Assembly: GCF_023145695.1 (NCBI RefSeq)
Contig: NZ_JAJHVV010000001.1
Coordinates: 434,001-498,000, forward strand
Length of the DNA stretch: 64,000 nt
Reading direction: 5' to 3'
Source: Vibrio amylolyticus
GTDB lineage: Bacteria; Pseudomonadota; Gammaproteobacteria; Enterobacterales; Vibrionaceae
Shown: positions 20,977 to 29,909 of the stretch, piece after piece
Layout: each line of letters begins with the position of its first letter
Numbering within the stretch: position 1 is the first letter of the stretch
Position numbers and translations under genes: made by a program
Notes under the pieces: model-generated
What the model was told of the DNA's origin: nothing
Databases searched by the model: none
What the model saw: the letters and a program-made list of their open reading frames with translations, nothing else

Positions 20977-21621
20977 ATGAAAAACACACTTTTAGCGTTA
21001 ACAATTGCAACTCTTGCTGCACCTTCTGTAATGGCTACTGAATACTTCGTCGGTGGTGGTCTTGGTTATCATTCTGCTACGACAGAAATTAAAGCTGGTG
21101 GGGAAAGTAGAGACAAAAAATCAAAGGGGTCGGCTTTTCATATCCGTGGCGGTGCTTACCTAGCTGAAAACCACCGTGTGACTGGTACAATAAACTTTAC
21201 TGGCGACAATGACCTCATTAATTCAGGTGTATATGATATTTCAGGTGAAGGTTTCGACATGGAAACCAATATTGACCTCGCACAAACTGAATTCTTAATT
21301 TCATATGACTACATACATAATCTAAATGAAAAGTTTTCTGTATTCGGTGGTGCAACTATCGGAATGGTTAAGAATAAATTAACTATAGATCATACGGACT
21401 TTGATGATTCAGATTACTCTTTTAAAGAAAGTGGCGATGAAAGTGATTTTGTATATGGCTTACAAGCAGGCGTTCAGTACAAAATAACTAACGAGATTTC
21501 AGCAGATCTTCAATACCGTCACATGTTTGAGTCATACTCAGAAACTGGTCCTAATGATGTAGTTAAGTACTCTATCCCGAACAACAGCGAATTCACTATC
21601 TCACTAGATTACCGTTTCTAA
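20977..21621 (+). CDS. Outer-membrane beta-barrel protein, porin-family type
   Basis: A 214-residue protein with a clean signal peptide (cleavage about residue 20, VMA-TEYF). The mature chain alternates in short beta-strands and ends in Tyr-Arg-Phe, a C-terminal aromatic typical of proteins folded by the Bam complex. The GLGYHSA and FSVFGGATIGM segments and its length suggest an eight-stranded OmpA/OmpW-like barrel. It has its own terminator. Function is unknown; it might be a small porin or surface receptor. Confidence 0.82.
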   Translation: MKNTLLALTIATLAAPSVMATEYFVGGGLGYHSATTEIKAGGESRDKKSKGSAFHIRGGAYLAENHRVTGTINFTGDNDLINSGVYDISGEGFDMETNIDLAQTEFLISYDYIHNLNEKFSVFGGATIGMVKNKLTIDHTDFDDSDYSFKESGDESDFVYGLQAGVQYKITNEISADLQYRHMFESYSETGPNDVVKYSIPNNSEFTISLDYRF

Positions 21622-21640
21622 TTGAGAACAATTTACTGCC

Positions 21641-21685
21641 TAATGCCTTAAGTATAGGGAGTGTACTTTAGGCATTATTTTTTCT
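21641..21685 (+). terminator. Terminator of the outer-membrane barrel gene
   Basis: TAATGCCTTAAGTA pairs with TGTACTTTAGGCATTA, allowing a mismatch, and is followed by a long T-run. Confidence 0.8.
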
Positions 21686-21714
21686 TTATTTAGTCCAGCA
21701 AAGCAAAAATAAGA

Positions 21715-21746
21715 AAAGCCCGCCCAATATTCATTAGGCGGGCTTT
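21715..21746. terminator. Terminator of the DUF1244 gene
   Basis: AAAGCCCGCC and GGCGGGCTTT form a strong stem next to A- and T-runs. It ends the convergent DUF1244 gene and may back up the barrel-gene terminator. Confidence 0.85.
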
Positions 21747-21765
21747 TTGCTATCTAGTTTTTGCA

Positions 21766-22086
21766 TTAACCTTTATTTTGCTTCGCTTCAAACGCCGCCA
21801 TCTGCTCTGGTGTTGCTTTCGGCTGATGGTTCTGCTTCCACTCATCGTAAGTCATGCCGTAAACGCGCTCACGAGCGTCATCAATATCAATCTCTAGGTT
21901 GTTCTGCTCAGCTTCTGCTTTATACCATTTACTAAAACAGTTGCGGCAAAAGCCCGCCTGAATCATAAGATCAATGTTCTGAACGTCTTTATTCGCATCT
22001 AGATGAGCTAAAAGACGGCGAAATACCGCCGCATCCAATTTGTCTTGATCTTGTTGAGATAGGTTTTTGTATTTAAATTCAGCCAC
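21766..22086 (-). CDS. DUF1244 family protein
   Basis: A 106-residue soluble protein. The family core is visible: an N-terminal helix pair (LDAAVFRRLLAHLDANKDVQNIDLM), the conserved AGFCRNCFSKWY with two Cys, and the acidic DDARERVYGMTYDEWK segment. Members are widespread in Proteobacteria and of unknown function; the Cys pair suggests metal or redox involvement, which is inference. A single gene. Confidence 0.88.
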   Translation of the reverse strand: MAEFKYKNLSQQDQDKLDAAVFRRLLAHLDANKDVQNIDLMIQAGFCRNCFSKWYKAEAEQNNLEIDIDDARERVYGMTYDEWKQNHQPKATPEQMAAFEAKQNKG

Positions 22087-22156
22087 TTTACAATCCTTAC
22101 TTACTTGTTTTATTTATCGTTTGATTATGTTCAATTCGTTTGAAAACTTAAATAAA

Positions 22157-22187
22157 AAAACGCTCAGACCGAGATCTGAGCGTTTTA
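22157..22187 (-). terminator. Terminator of the Tim44-like gene
   Basis: AAAACGCTCAGA and TCTGAGCGTTTT form a perfect stem. Read on the minus strand it follows the Tim44-like gene and carries a T-run. Confidence 0.85.
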
Positions 22188-22234
22188 ATTTAAACTAAAT
22201 TTAGTGTTGCCTAGCGCGAAGGTAATCTCTCGGC

Positions 22235-23128
22235 CTAAGAGCCTTGAATACCAACAATCAACCACGGTGCATTTTCTTGAGTCAAGTCACGCTCTAGGTG
22301 CCAGATATCTTCGATGTCTTCTTCAACACCTTCTGCTGCATCACGGTATCGACCACTGAACTTAAGGCTCAATTGAGCTTTTGTCGCATCGTAATCGGCA
22401 CGTACAATCTCAGCATCGACATACATAACTTCAGTATGTTGTTCACCTTCTGCTTTTGCACGTTCCGCTTTTAGGTCTTCAAACAAACTTGGAGATACAT
22501 ACTCTTGAATCGTATCTAACTCATTATGATTCCACGCACCTTGTAGGGTACGGTAGTGTTCACGTGAACCATTAACAAAAGCCGCTTGGTCAAATGATGG
22601 CGGGAAGTTATGTGGCACATCACTTTGTGCACCAAAACCACCAGTAGCGTTTGCTGTGCTTTGATTTGGGGTTTCTGTTTTTTGCTCAAAGTTATGAACG
22701 TTTGGCTGCTCAAATTTTTGATTTGTTCCACCAAATGCCGGTTGCTGGCGATGCTGGTTCATGCTGCCTTGCTTAGACCCCAACATGCCTCGTAAAAACT
22801 TAAACGCTAAGAAAGCAATTAGCCCCATGATCAAGATATCCATAAATTGAATGCCTTCAAATGCACCGCCAAAGAATGCAGCCAATAGGCCACCAGCTAA
22901 TAGACCGCCCATCAGGCCACCCATTAAGCCACCTTTAAGGCTTGTATTCTGTGTTGCGCCTTGGTCTCGGTTTACACGGCTAGTATTTGTTGTTTGTTGT
23001 TTTGGTGCAGGTGCCGTTTTAAAACTTTTACCAAATGATTTACCACCACCGAACCTTTTTGCTTCGGCAAGGGGAGCTACAACGACTGATACCATAAGTA
23101 ACGCTACCAGTGAAAAAATCTTTTTCAT
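22235..23128 (-). CDS. Tim44-like domain protein, exported or membrane-anchored
   Basis: A 297-residue protein. An N-terminal signal-like segment (about 1-24) is followed by a Lys/Gly-rich linker, two Gly-rich hydrophobic stretches (GGLMGGLMGGLLAGG and the one after it, about 70-115) and a C-terminal Tim44-like alpha/beta domain (about 175-295, FDQAAFVNGSREHYRTLQGAWN...). The bacterial group is poorly characterised. I start at the ATG at 23128 because TTGAGGAAAAGC, an upstream in-frame TTG, contains the ribosome-binding site itself. Ends with its own terminator. Confidence 0.85.
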   Translation of the reverse strand: MKKIFSLVALLMVSVVVAPLAEAKRFGGGKSFGKSFKTAPAPKQQTTNTSRVNRDQGATQNTSLKGGLMGGLMGGLLAGGLLAAFFGGAFEGIQFMDILIMGLIAFLAFKFLRGMLGSKQGSMNQHRQQPAFGGTNQKFEQPNVHNFEQKTETPNQSTANATGGFGAQSDVPHNFPPSFDQAAFVNGSREHYRTLQGAWNHNELDTIQEYVSPSLFEDLKAERAKAEGEQHTEVMYVDAEIVRADYDATKAQLSLKFSGRYRDAAEGVEEDIEDIWHLERDLTQENAPWLIVGIQGS

Positions 23129-23276
23129 GCTTTTCCTCAAGGAAATAATTATAGAAGCACGTTAATCATAACGACTTCGTAACACTATGCAAACTATCAA
23201 ATTAGAATGTGTGTATCAGAATATTGCAAATATAGTGTGAGTTAGTTGACGCTTTGCCTTTGCTTCCCTAGAATAT

Positions 23277-23289
23277 TGAACGTTGTTCA
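23277..23289 (+). promoter_or_regulatory. Candidate TetR operator before the TetR gene
   Basis: TGAAC-GTT-GTTCA is a perfect 5-3-5 palindrome 17 bases upstream of the TetR-family start. Its size and position fit an autoregulatory operator. Confidence 0.5.
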
Positions 23290-23305
23290 TAATTAGTTAG
23301 TTACC

Positions 23306-23896
23306 ATGGCCCGTAGAAACGATCACACTCGCGAAGAGCTTGTTGCTCTTACCCTTAACACTGTTAAAGAATTTTTGGCGGAACAGCCTCATCATGAGCT
23401 GAGTCTAAGAAAAATCGCTAACTTGATTGGCTATGTTCCAAGTACGTTAGTAAACGTTTTTGGTAACTACAATTTATTGCTGCTTCACGCTGTTGCCCAG
23501 ACTCTTGATGAGTTGGGAGAAGAGGCTCACAATGTCATGGAAAGATGCAGTGACCCTCAGTCGGCTCTTTATGAACTCGCCTATTGTTATCATGACTTTG
23601 CACAAAAACACCCCCACCGTTGGCAGTTAATTTTTGCTCATAATATGAACGGTGAAACACTGCCACAGTGGCAATCTGAACGAATTGACAATATGACGGG
23701 TATGCTTGAAAGCTTACTGCGCATTATTGCGCCTCAAAGAACAGAAAGCGAAGTATTACAAGCAAGCCGTGTATTGTGGTCTGGTGTTCATGGTATTACA
23801 CTTTTAAGTGTTGATGACAAGTTCTTCGCAGCCACACCAATAGATGGTAAAGAGCTTATCGAGAACTTACTGTCTAACTACCTCACTAACTGGTAA
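23306..23896 (+). CDS. TetR-family transcriptional regulator
   Basis: A 196-residue regulator. The N-terminal helix-turn-helix (about 10-55) contains SLRKIANLIGYVPSTLVNVFGN, where the usual Ala-Gly of TetR is partly replaced. The C-terminal domain (about 75-190) is the ligand-binding part, containing WSGVHGITLLS. The downstream MFS-acyltransferase gene begins 15 bases after its stop, so they form an operon and the regulator probably controls lipid-related transport. The effector is unknown, possibly a fatty acid or phospholipid derivative (inference). Confidence 0.9.
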   Translation: MARRNDHTREELVALTLNTVKEFLAEQPHHELSLRKIANLIGYVPSTLVNVFGNYNLLLLHAVAQTLDELGEEAHNVMERCSDPQSALYELAYCYHDFAQKHPHRWQLIFAHNMNGETLPQWQSERIDNMTGMLESLLRIIAPQRTESEVLQASRVLWSGVHGITLLSVDDKFFAATPIDGKELIENLLSNYLTNW

Positions 23897-23911
23897 CAAT
23901 AAGGACCTGCA

Positions 23912-25786
23912 ATGCCAGAGCATCCTCAGGCTTCGTTACTAACAAAAAAGCGCTTTTTACCCTATTTTGTCACTCAGTTTTTTGGCGCTTTTAACGACAA
24001 TATATTTAAAAATATTCTATTGCTCTTTGTCGCTTTCGCTGCGGTTGGGAGCTTGCCATTTTCTAGTAATCTGTTTATTAATTTGGCGGCTGGCCTTTTT
24101 ATTCTTCCATTCTTCTTATTTTCAGCATCTGCAGGCGTATTGGCCGATAAATATGAGAAGTCTCAGCTTATTCGAATTATTAAACAATTTGAAATCGGCA
24201 TCATGTGCTTGGGCGCAGTAGGGTTTATTACCGAAAGTTATACCATCTTACTGATCTTGCTTTTTTTAATGGGAACTCAATCGGCTTTCTTCGGCCCCGT
24301 TAAGTATGCTCTTCTCCCACAGCACCTAAAATCTGAAGAACTGGTTTCTGGGAATGCTTTAGTTGAAACAGGGACATTCCTTGCCATTTTACTCGGTACA
24401 CTCGCCGCTGGAGTCATCGCCTCCGCAGATCATGCCAAGTACATTGCCGCACTGTGCGTTGTCGTCTCTGCCATTATTGGATACTGTGCGAGTAGATCTA
24501 TTCCAAGTGCGCCAGCCACAGCACCGGAGCTCGAGTTTCGTTGGCAACCTATTAAGCAGACGAAATCAACACTCGCCATTGCTAAGTCTGATAGAGTCAT
24601 TTTCATCTCAATCATGGCCATCAGCTGGTTCTGGTTTTTGGGCGCGACATACTTAACTCAGTTTCCTAATTTCACTAAGTTGCACTTAAACGGTCAAGAA
24701 AGTGCAGTTTCGTTTCTATTGGCACTTTTTTCTGTTGGTATCGCTATTGGTTCTCTGGCTTGTGACAAGCTTTCTAACCATAGAATCGAAATGGGTATTG
24801 TGCCGCTTGGTAGCCTTGGGATTACTATTTTTGGTTACCTGATGATTTCGAGTATTCCGGAATCACTGCCCCTATTTACCAGCTTTCTAGAATTTGTGTC
24901 TTATCAACCTCTTTGGCCGGTGTTTATTTGTCTGCTTTTACTTGGAGCATCAGGGGGGATTTTTATTGTTCCTCTTTATGCACTTCTACAGCAAACGGCC
25001 AAACCAAAACAGAGAGCCCAAGTGATCGCCGCTCTCAATATTTATAATTCACTCTTTATGGTAGGCAGTGCCATTTTAGGCATTGTTTTCTTATCAGTAT
25101 TAGAACTCAGCATTCCTCAACTATTCACCATGTTGGCGATAATGAACTTTATTATTGCTATCTACTTGTGCATTCAAGTGCCGATCTTTGTTGTTCGCTT
25201 TCTGGTGTGGATTTTGACCCACACTATGTATCGAGTTCAGCATAAAAATCTTCACCACCTGCCTAAAGAAGGTGGTGCTCTGATCGTGTGTAACCATGTC
25301 AGTTATATGGATGCGCTACTTCTTAGTGCCGTTTGCCCACGATTAATTCGCTTCGTAATGGAAGAAGATTATGCCAATTTACCTCCCCTGAGAAAGTTCC
25401 TAAATCGTGCTGGTGTTATCCCAATTTCAGCCAGTCGGAAAACCTCCATCCGACGGGCATTTCAAGAAGTTGAAGCCTCATTGAAGGAAGGGCATATCGT
25501 CTGTATTTTCCCAGAAGGTAGCTTAACGTCCGACGGAGAGGTTGCTGAGTTTATGCGAGGCATGGACATCATATTAAAACGCAGTCCTGTTCCTGTCATT
25601 CCTATGGCGCTTAAAGGCTTATGGGGGAGCTACTTTAGTCGCTATAAAGGGAGCGCCTGTAAAGGGCTACCTAATCGTTTCTGGTCTAAGATTGAAATTG
25701 AAGCGGGTGAACCCGTCGCACCTAATGAGGCGTCTGCGAAACACATGCGCGAGAAAGTGTCCCTTTTACGTGGCGACTTCTACTAG
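23912..25786 (+). CDS. MFS transporter fused to 1-acylglycerol-3-phosphate acyltransferase (PlsC-like)
   Basis: A 624-residue fusion. Residues 1 to about 420 form an MFS carrier of the LplT type (lysophospholipid transporter), with 12 predicted helices. Residues about 445-620 form a PlsC-type acyltransferase domain: NHVSYMD (the NHX4D catalytic motif, about 465-471), then FPEGSLTSDG and VPVIPMAL. In E. coli LplT and the acyltransferase Aas are separate proteins, and Aas also has an acyl-ACP synthetase domain; that domain is missing here. The combination suggests that lysophospholipid is imported and re-acylated by one protein, using acyl-ACP from elsewhere. It is transcribed with a TetR regulator. 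Confidence 0.9.
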   Translation: MPEHPQASLLTKKRFLPYFVTQFFGAFNDNIFKNILLLFVAFAAVGSLPFSSNLFINLAAGLFILPFFLFSASAGVLADKYEKSQLIRIIKQFEIGIMCLGAVGFITESYTILLILLFLMGTQSAFFGPVKYALLPQHLKSEELVSGNALVETGTFLAILLGTLAAGVIASADHAKYIAALCVVVSAIIGYCASRSIPSAPATAPELEFRWQPIKQTKSTLAIAKSDRVIFISIMAISWFWFLGATYLTQFPNFTKLHLNGQESAVSFLLALFSVGIAIGSLACDKLSNHRIEMGIVPLGSLGITIFGYLMISSIPESLPLFTSFLEFVSYQPLWPVFICLLLLGASGGIFIVPLYALLQQTAKPKQRAQVIAALNIYNSLFMVGSAILGIVFLSVLELSIPQLFTMLAIMNFIIAIYLCIQVPIFVVRFLVWILTHTMYRVQHKNLHHLPKEGGALIVCNHVSYMDALLLSAVCPRLIRFVMEEDYANLPPLRKFLNRAGVIPISASRKTSIRRAFQEVEASLKEGHIVCIFPEGSLTSDGEVAEFMRGMDIILKRSPVPVIPMALKGLWGSYFSRYKGSACKGLPNRFWSKIEIEAGEPVAPNEASAKHMREKVSLLRGDFY

Positions 25787-25906
25787 CAAGTTAAGAGAAA
25801 CTAGTTGAGGGCTTAATTAAGGCTGTTCAGTTTTACTGAACGCCTGTTAAAAACATTAAGACTGACTGATCTTATTTTTCATATACACTGAGCGCTCTTT
25901 TCGTCG

Positions 25907-26842
25907 ATGAACATGAATATGAACCAGATAAAACATCACATTCCCTTTTGGCTAGCCGGACTTTTTTGTTTAACGCCTTACGCTTCATCACCTACCGCGT
26001 TAGTGATTGGTTTCCTCTTGGCAAGTTTTGGCCTAATTCCTAACAATATCGCCATAGGAAAAATGACGAAAAAATTATTAGCCATTTCAATTGTGGGTTT
26101 AGGGTTTGGGATTAAGCTGGAAGAAGCAATTGCTGTCACATCCAATGGGATTGGCATCATTATCACAACGATTGCCAGTACACTCGTTATCGGATGGTTT
26201 TTCGCGAAAGCAATTGGCTTAGATAAAGTCACTGGTTATCTAATTTCAGCAGGAACCGCAATTTGTGGGGGAAGCGCGATTGCGGCTGTGTCTCCTGCGA
26301 TCAAAGCAGATGACGATAAAACCGGACTCGCTTTAGCCGTTATTTTTGTGTTGAACTCAATAGCACTCTTCATTTTTCCAGTGATAGGACATACCCTAGG
26401 GCTCGATCAACAGACTTTCGGCACTTGGGCTGCCATCGCTATTCATGACACCTCTTCGGTTGTTGGGGCTGCTTCAGCTTATGGTGAGGAAGCGTTAACA
26501 ACGGCTACTACCTTAAAGCTGGCTCGTGCCTTATGGATCGTTCCTATCGCTCTTATAAGTTCATTTATCTTTAGTAGCGAGTCGAAAAAAGTCTCTATTC
26601 CTCTGTTCATTATTTTCTACTGCGTCGCTATTGTCGTAAGTGACTTGCTGCCACAGTTTGAAATGCTCTATAACGGGGTCTTTGCGGTGGCAAAACAGAT
26701 GCTCGTGGTTTGTCTGTTTTTAATCGGCTGTGGGATTTCTATTGAGAAATTAAAGGCGGCGGGGCCTAAACCATTGCTCTTTGGTGTCGCTCTTTGGAGC
26801 ATCATTTCCATCACTTCACTCGCTTGGTTAACGTTAGCATAA
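25907..26842 (+). CDS. YeiH-family membrane transporter (putative sulfate exporter, UPF0324)
   Basis: A 311-residue membrane protein with about ten predicted helices. The family signature region reads [21 protein letters not shown] (about 112-132), together with [15 protein letters not shown] (about 181-195). E. coli YeiH is the reference; substrate is still unclear and the sulfate-export label is only an annotation. There are three in-frame ATGs within the first five codons and no clear ribosome-binding site, so the exact start is uncertain. Confidence 0.85.
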   Translation: MNMNMNQIKHHIPFWLAGLFCLTPYASSPTALVIGFLLASFGLIPNNIAIGKMTKKLLAISIVGLGFGIKLEEAIAVTSNGIGIIITTIASTLVIGWFFAKAIGLDKVTGYLISAGTAICGGSAIAAVSPAIKADDDKTGLALAVIFVLNSIALFIFPVIGHTLGLDQQTFGTWAAIAIHDTSSVVGAASAYGEEALTTATTLKLARALWIVPIALISSFIFSSESKKVSIPLFIIFYCVAIVVSDLLPQFEMLYNGVFAVAKQMLVVCLFLIGCGISIEKLKAAGPKPLLFGVALWSIISITSLAWLTLA

Positions 26843-26867
26843 GCTGAGCGACAGAGGCTTTAGAGAG

Positions 26868-27044
26868 CTACAACTCTTTAGCCTCTTGCGTAATCGACGA
26901 GCGTCGTTTGTTGTACTTGACGCTTACTACGAAACAAATTAAACCTAGAAATGCCGTAAGTTCAGCTAAAGAGCGTATTAACCCTTCGGTATTAATCGCT
27001 AATGCGATCAGTAAAACCACCGCTGTTATTAAAAGAGCCTTCAT
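26868..27044 (-). CDS. Small membrane protein, 58 aa
   Basis: Reads from ATG at 27044 to TAG at 26868. Two hydrophobic helices: about 2-18 (MKALLITAVVLLIALAI) and about 27-43 (AELTAFLGLICFVVSV), followed by a basic patch (KYNKRR) and a polar tail ending in EAKEL. The positive-inside rule puts the C-terminus in the cytoplasm. A fair ribosome-binding site (AGGTGAGTT) precedes the start. It lies between convergent YeiH-family and LysR-family surroundings and is about 128 bases from the LysR gene. Coding-like composition and a good start support reality; no function known. Confidence 0.65.
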   Translation of the reverse strand: MKALLITAVVLLIALAINTEGLIRSLAELTAFLGLICFVVSVKYNKRRSSITQEAKEL

Positions 27045-27172
27045 AACTCACCTATATACTTGATCCGTCTAACGCACTGCATCTATTATGAGTTATCGTT
27101 ATATAGTGTGAAATTCTGTTTTGGACTATTTAATATCAAAAGTAACTAACCAGATTATTCAATGAGCAATGG

Positions 27173-28051
27173 TTAATCTAACTGCCCTTCTATCCACTGA
27201 ATGAAAGTTCGTACTTTCGGTCTTTTCTCTGTACCTAAGGGGCACAGTAATTCATAGCCTAAATCCGTCTCCATGCTTGGATAAGGTGCCACCAATTCAC
27301 CTGAATTTATATAGTCACTGACAAAGTGAAGGCGCCCCATGGAAACACCAACATCACTCAAAGCGCATTTAACGCCCATTTCTCGGTGACTGACACAATA
27401 AAACTGGTTAAATAGGTTCACATCAAGATTAAAATGCTTAATCCATCGCTGCCACGCATCCGAGCCTAATGCATGAATAAAATTGATTCTGTGCAGCGAA
27501 TCTAGCCCATCTTCAAAAATTCGATGCTTCTTCGCGTATTCAGGAGTGCAGACAGGGATGTATTTTTCTCCAAACATTCGTTGTCGATACATATCTTTCA
27601 GTTCATTTTCACCATAGTAAATAGCGATATCTAATTGATTATTATGAAAGTCTTGCTCCTCTTGAGAGAAAATATTGAGATTAAATTTAGGGTAACGTAA
27701 TTTGAAATCGTTGATTCGAGGGATCAACCAGTCACTTGCAAAAGCGGGGCTAGTACCTATATTTATCTGGCCATAGAGATCCGCGTTATTAATATCTTCA
27801 ATTTCACCAAAAATCGTGCTCAGTGACTTTGATAATGTTCTTTGAAACCTTTCCCCCTCTTCCGTTAACACTAATTTACGTGTCCCCCTAACAAACAGAT
27901 TAAAGCCAAGCTCACCTTCTAAAACTTTAATTCGGTGACTGATCGCCCCCTGCGTTAAATGCAGCTTTTTTGCGGCAAGTGTAAAGCTCATTTGTTGAGC
28001 AGCAATATTAAAAGTGTGCAGATTTCTTAGCAGTGATTGATGGTTAGTCAT
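27173..28051 (-). CDS. LysR-family transcriptional regulator, DsdC-like
   Basis: A 292-residue LysR protein. The N-terminal winged helix-turn-helix (about 1-65) has FTLAAKKLHLTQGAISHRIKVLE. The C-terminal part (about 95-290) is a type 2 periplasmic-binding fold for an inducer. Several segments (NIAAQQMSFTLAA..., IYYGENELK, VGVSMGRLHFV..SGELVAPY) are like those of E. coli DsdC and GcvA. It is divergent from the NagE-type permease gene, 179 bases apart, and probably controls it. Inducer unknown. Confidence 0.9.
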   Translation of the reverse strand: MTNHQSLLRNLHTFNIAAQQMSFTLAAKKLHLTQGAISHRIKVLEGELGFNLFVRGTRKLVLTEEGERFQRTLSKSLSTIFGEIEDINNADLYGQINIGTSPAFASDWLIPRINDFKLRYPKFNLNIFSQEEQDFHNNQLDIAIYYGENELKDMYRQRMFGEKYIPVCTPEYAKKHRIFEDGLDSLHRINFIHALGSDAWQRWIKHFNLDVNLFNQFYCVSHREMGVKCALSDVGVSMGRLHFVSDYINSGELVAPYPSMETDLGYELLCPLGTEKRPKVRTFIQWIEGQLD

Positions 28052-28230
28052 AACTCGTAACCCATTAAATTTTTTAATCCATACTACTATTCATTTCGTT
28101 TGTTTGCATCGATAAATAAGTTTTTAATACGCCCAGATAACAACAGTGCAAGCAGCATCAATTATTGACTACATTTGATCGGTTTTGGCGCATTAAAAAT
28201 TACTAATCTATTGAAAACTTAGGGGCATAC

Positions 28231-29700
28231 ATGAATATTCTTGGATATATGCAAAAAGTAGGCAAGGCACTGATGGTTCCAGTTGCAACACTTCCTGCTG
28301 CTGCAATTCTTATGGGCATAGGCTATTGGCTTGACCCTGTCGGTTGGGGCTCAGAGAGCATCTTAGCGGCATTTTTAATTAAATCTGGTGCAGCAATCAT
28401 CGACAATATGGCCGTACTTTTTGCCGTTGGTGTATCATTTGGACTAAGCCGTGACAAAAACGGCTCTGCAGCACTGTCTGGCTTTGTTATGTTCTTAGTC
28501 GTGACAACGCTACTTTCGCCTGGCTCAGTGGCACAACTGATCGGTGTCGACGCAAGTGAAGTGCCTGATGCGTTTGGAAAAATAAGTAACCAATTTATCG
28601 GTATTATCATCGGTATTATTTCAGCTGAGATTTACAACCGTTACTCTAATGTTGAACTACCACAAGCTCTGGCTTTCTTCAGTGGTAAGCGTTTAGTTCC
28701 TATCCTCACCTCTATTGCTGGTATGGTTTTATCATTTGCATTGCTATACATCTGGCCTGCAATCTACGACGCTTTAATTGCATTCGGTATTAAACTTGAA
28801 AGCATGGGCGCGCTAGGCGCTGGTCTATTCGGTTTCTTCAACCGTCTATTCCTATCGGTTGGCATGCATCATGCCTTATACCCTGTATTCTGGTTCGACG
28901 TTGTTGGTATTAACGATATCCCTAACTTCCTTGGCGGTGCGCAATCTATCGCTAACGGTACTGGTATTGTGGGTAAGACAGGTATGTACCAAGCTGGTTT
29001 CTTCCCTATCATGATGTTTGGTCTTCCTGGTGCTGCACTGGCTATGTACCACTGTGCCGATGCTAAAAATAAGAACCAAGTATTCGCAATCATGATTGCC
29101 GCTGCAATGGCATCTTTCTTCACTGGTATCACAGAGCCGCTAGAATTCAGCTTCATGTTCTTAGCGCCTCTACTGTTCCTTTTCCACGCAATTTTAACGG
29201 GTATTTCTCTTTACATTGCTGCAAGCATGGAATGGATGGCTGGCTTTGGTTTCTCGGCTGGTTTCGTAGACTTTGTTCTATCGAGCCAAAACCCACTTGC
29301 TAACAAGTGGTATATGCTAATCCCTCAAGGTCTTGTTTTCTTCGCACTTTACTACGCAGTATTTCGCTTCGCTATCATCAAATTTAACTTACCGACTCCA
29401 GGTCGCGGTGAAGAGATGGAAGCAGAATCTGAATCAGGTAACACTGAAGAAGGTTTAGCCATCCTAACTGATAATTACATCGCCGCTCTTGGTGGTGCAG
29501 AGAATATCCTAGAAGTGGATAACTGTATTACTCGCTTACGCTTAACAGTGAAAGACTCTTCTTTAGCAGACAGTGATACGCTTAAAAAGCTTGGCGCTGC
29601 AGGTGTCGTGAAAGTTGGCAAAGGCGGCCTACAAGTTATCATTGGCCTTGGTAAGGTCGATAAGGTTGCCGCTCAGATGAAAGTTGTTTTAGCTAACTAA
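28231..29700 (+). CDS. PTS EIICB permease, N-acetylglucosamine (NagE) type
   Basis: Phosphoenolpyruvate-dependent sugar permease: IIC membrane domain (about 1-390) then IIB (about 405-489) with the phosphorylated Cys432 in NCITRLRL. There is no IIA domain, so it must use a separate IIA-Glc (Crr). The N-terminus MNILGYMQKVGKALMVPVATLPAAAIL and the sequence around GMYQAGFFPIMMFGLPGAALAMYH are closest to NagE. Usual nagE genes lie beside nagA/nagC; this one is instead paired with a divergent LysR gene, so it may be a paralogue with another amino sugar or glucoside as substrate. The symbol is left blank for that reason. Confidence 0.88.
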   Translation: MNILGYMQKVGKALMVPVATLPAAAILMGIGYWLDPVGWGSESILAAFLIKSGAAIIDNMAVLFAVGVSFGLSRDKNGSAALSGFVMFLVVTTLLSPGSVAQLIGVDASEVPDAFGKISNQFIGIIIGIISAEIYNRYSNVELPQALAFFSGKRLVPILTSIAGMVLSFALLYIWPAIYDALIAFGIKLESMGALGAGLFGFFNRLFLSVGMHHALYPVFWFDVVGINDIPNFLGGAQSIANGTGIVGKTGMYQAGFFPIMMFGLPGAALAMYHCADAKNKNQVFAIMIAAAMASFFTGITEPLEFSFMFLAPLLFLFHAILTGISLYIAASMEWMAGFGFSAGFVDFVLSSQNPLANKWYMLIPQGLVFFALYYAVFRFAIIKFNLPTPGRGEEMEAESESGNTEEGLAILTDNYIAALGGAENILEVDNCITRLRLTVKDSSLADSDTLKKLGAAGVVKVGKGGLQVIIGLGKVDKVAAQMKVVLAN

Positions 29701-29765
29701 GCTTCAACCTAATTAAAAGTAACACGTTTTGAAATTGTGGTGGCCTCACCTCCACCACGCCCCCC

Positions 29766-29802
29766 GAAGTGCAGGAACGATTAGTCACCGATTCTGCACT
29801 TC
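29766..29802 (+). terminator. Stem-loop after the NagE-type gene
   Basis: GAAGTGCAG pairs with CTGCACTTC across a 19-base loop. It is followed only by a short pyrimidine stretch, so termination efficiency is uncertain. Confidence 0.5.
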
Positions 29803-29909
29803 ACTTTATCTGCTAGATAATGTCCTTCTCTCAAGCCTACCCTTCCCTCCAGTACTCCAATAAAGTAGCCGAGGTTTCTAACTTCCTTTTGATTATTTAC
29901 AGAAATTAA

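Noticed and set aside
29740..29757. GGTGGCCTCACCTCCACC-type repeats after the NagE-type gene as a mobile element
   Set aside because: They form a simple small hairpin close to the terminator region and show no element-like ends.
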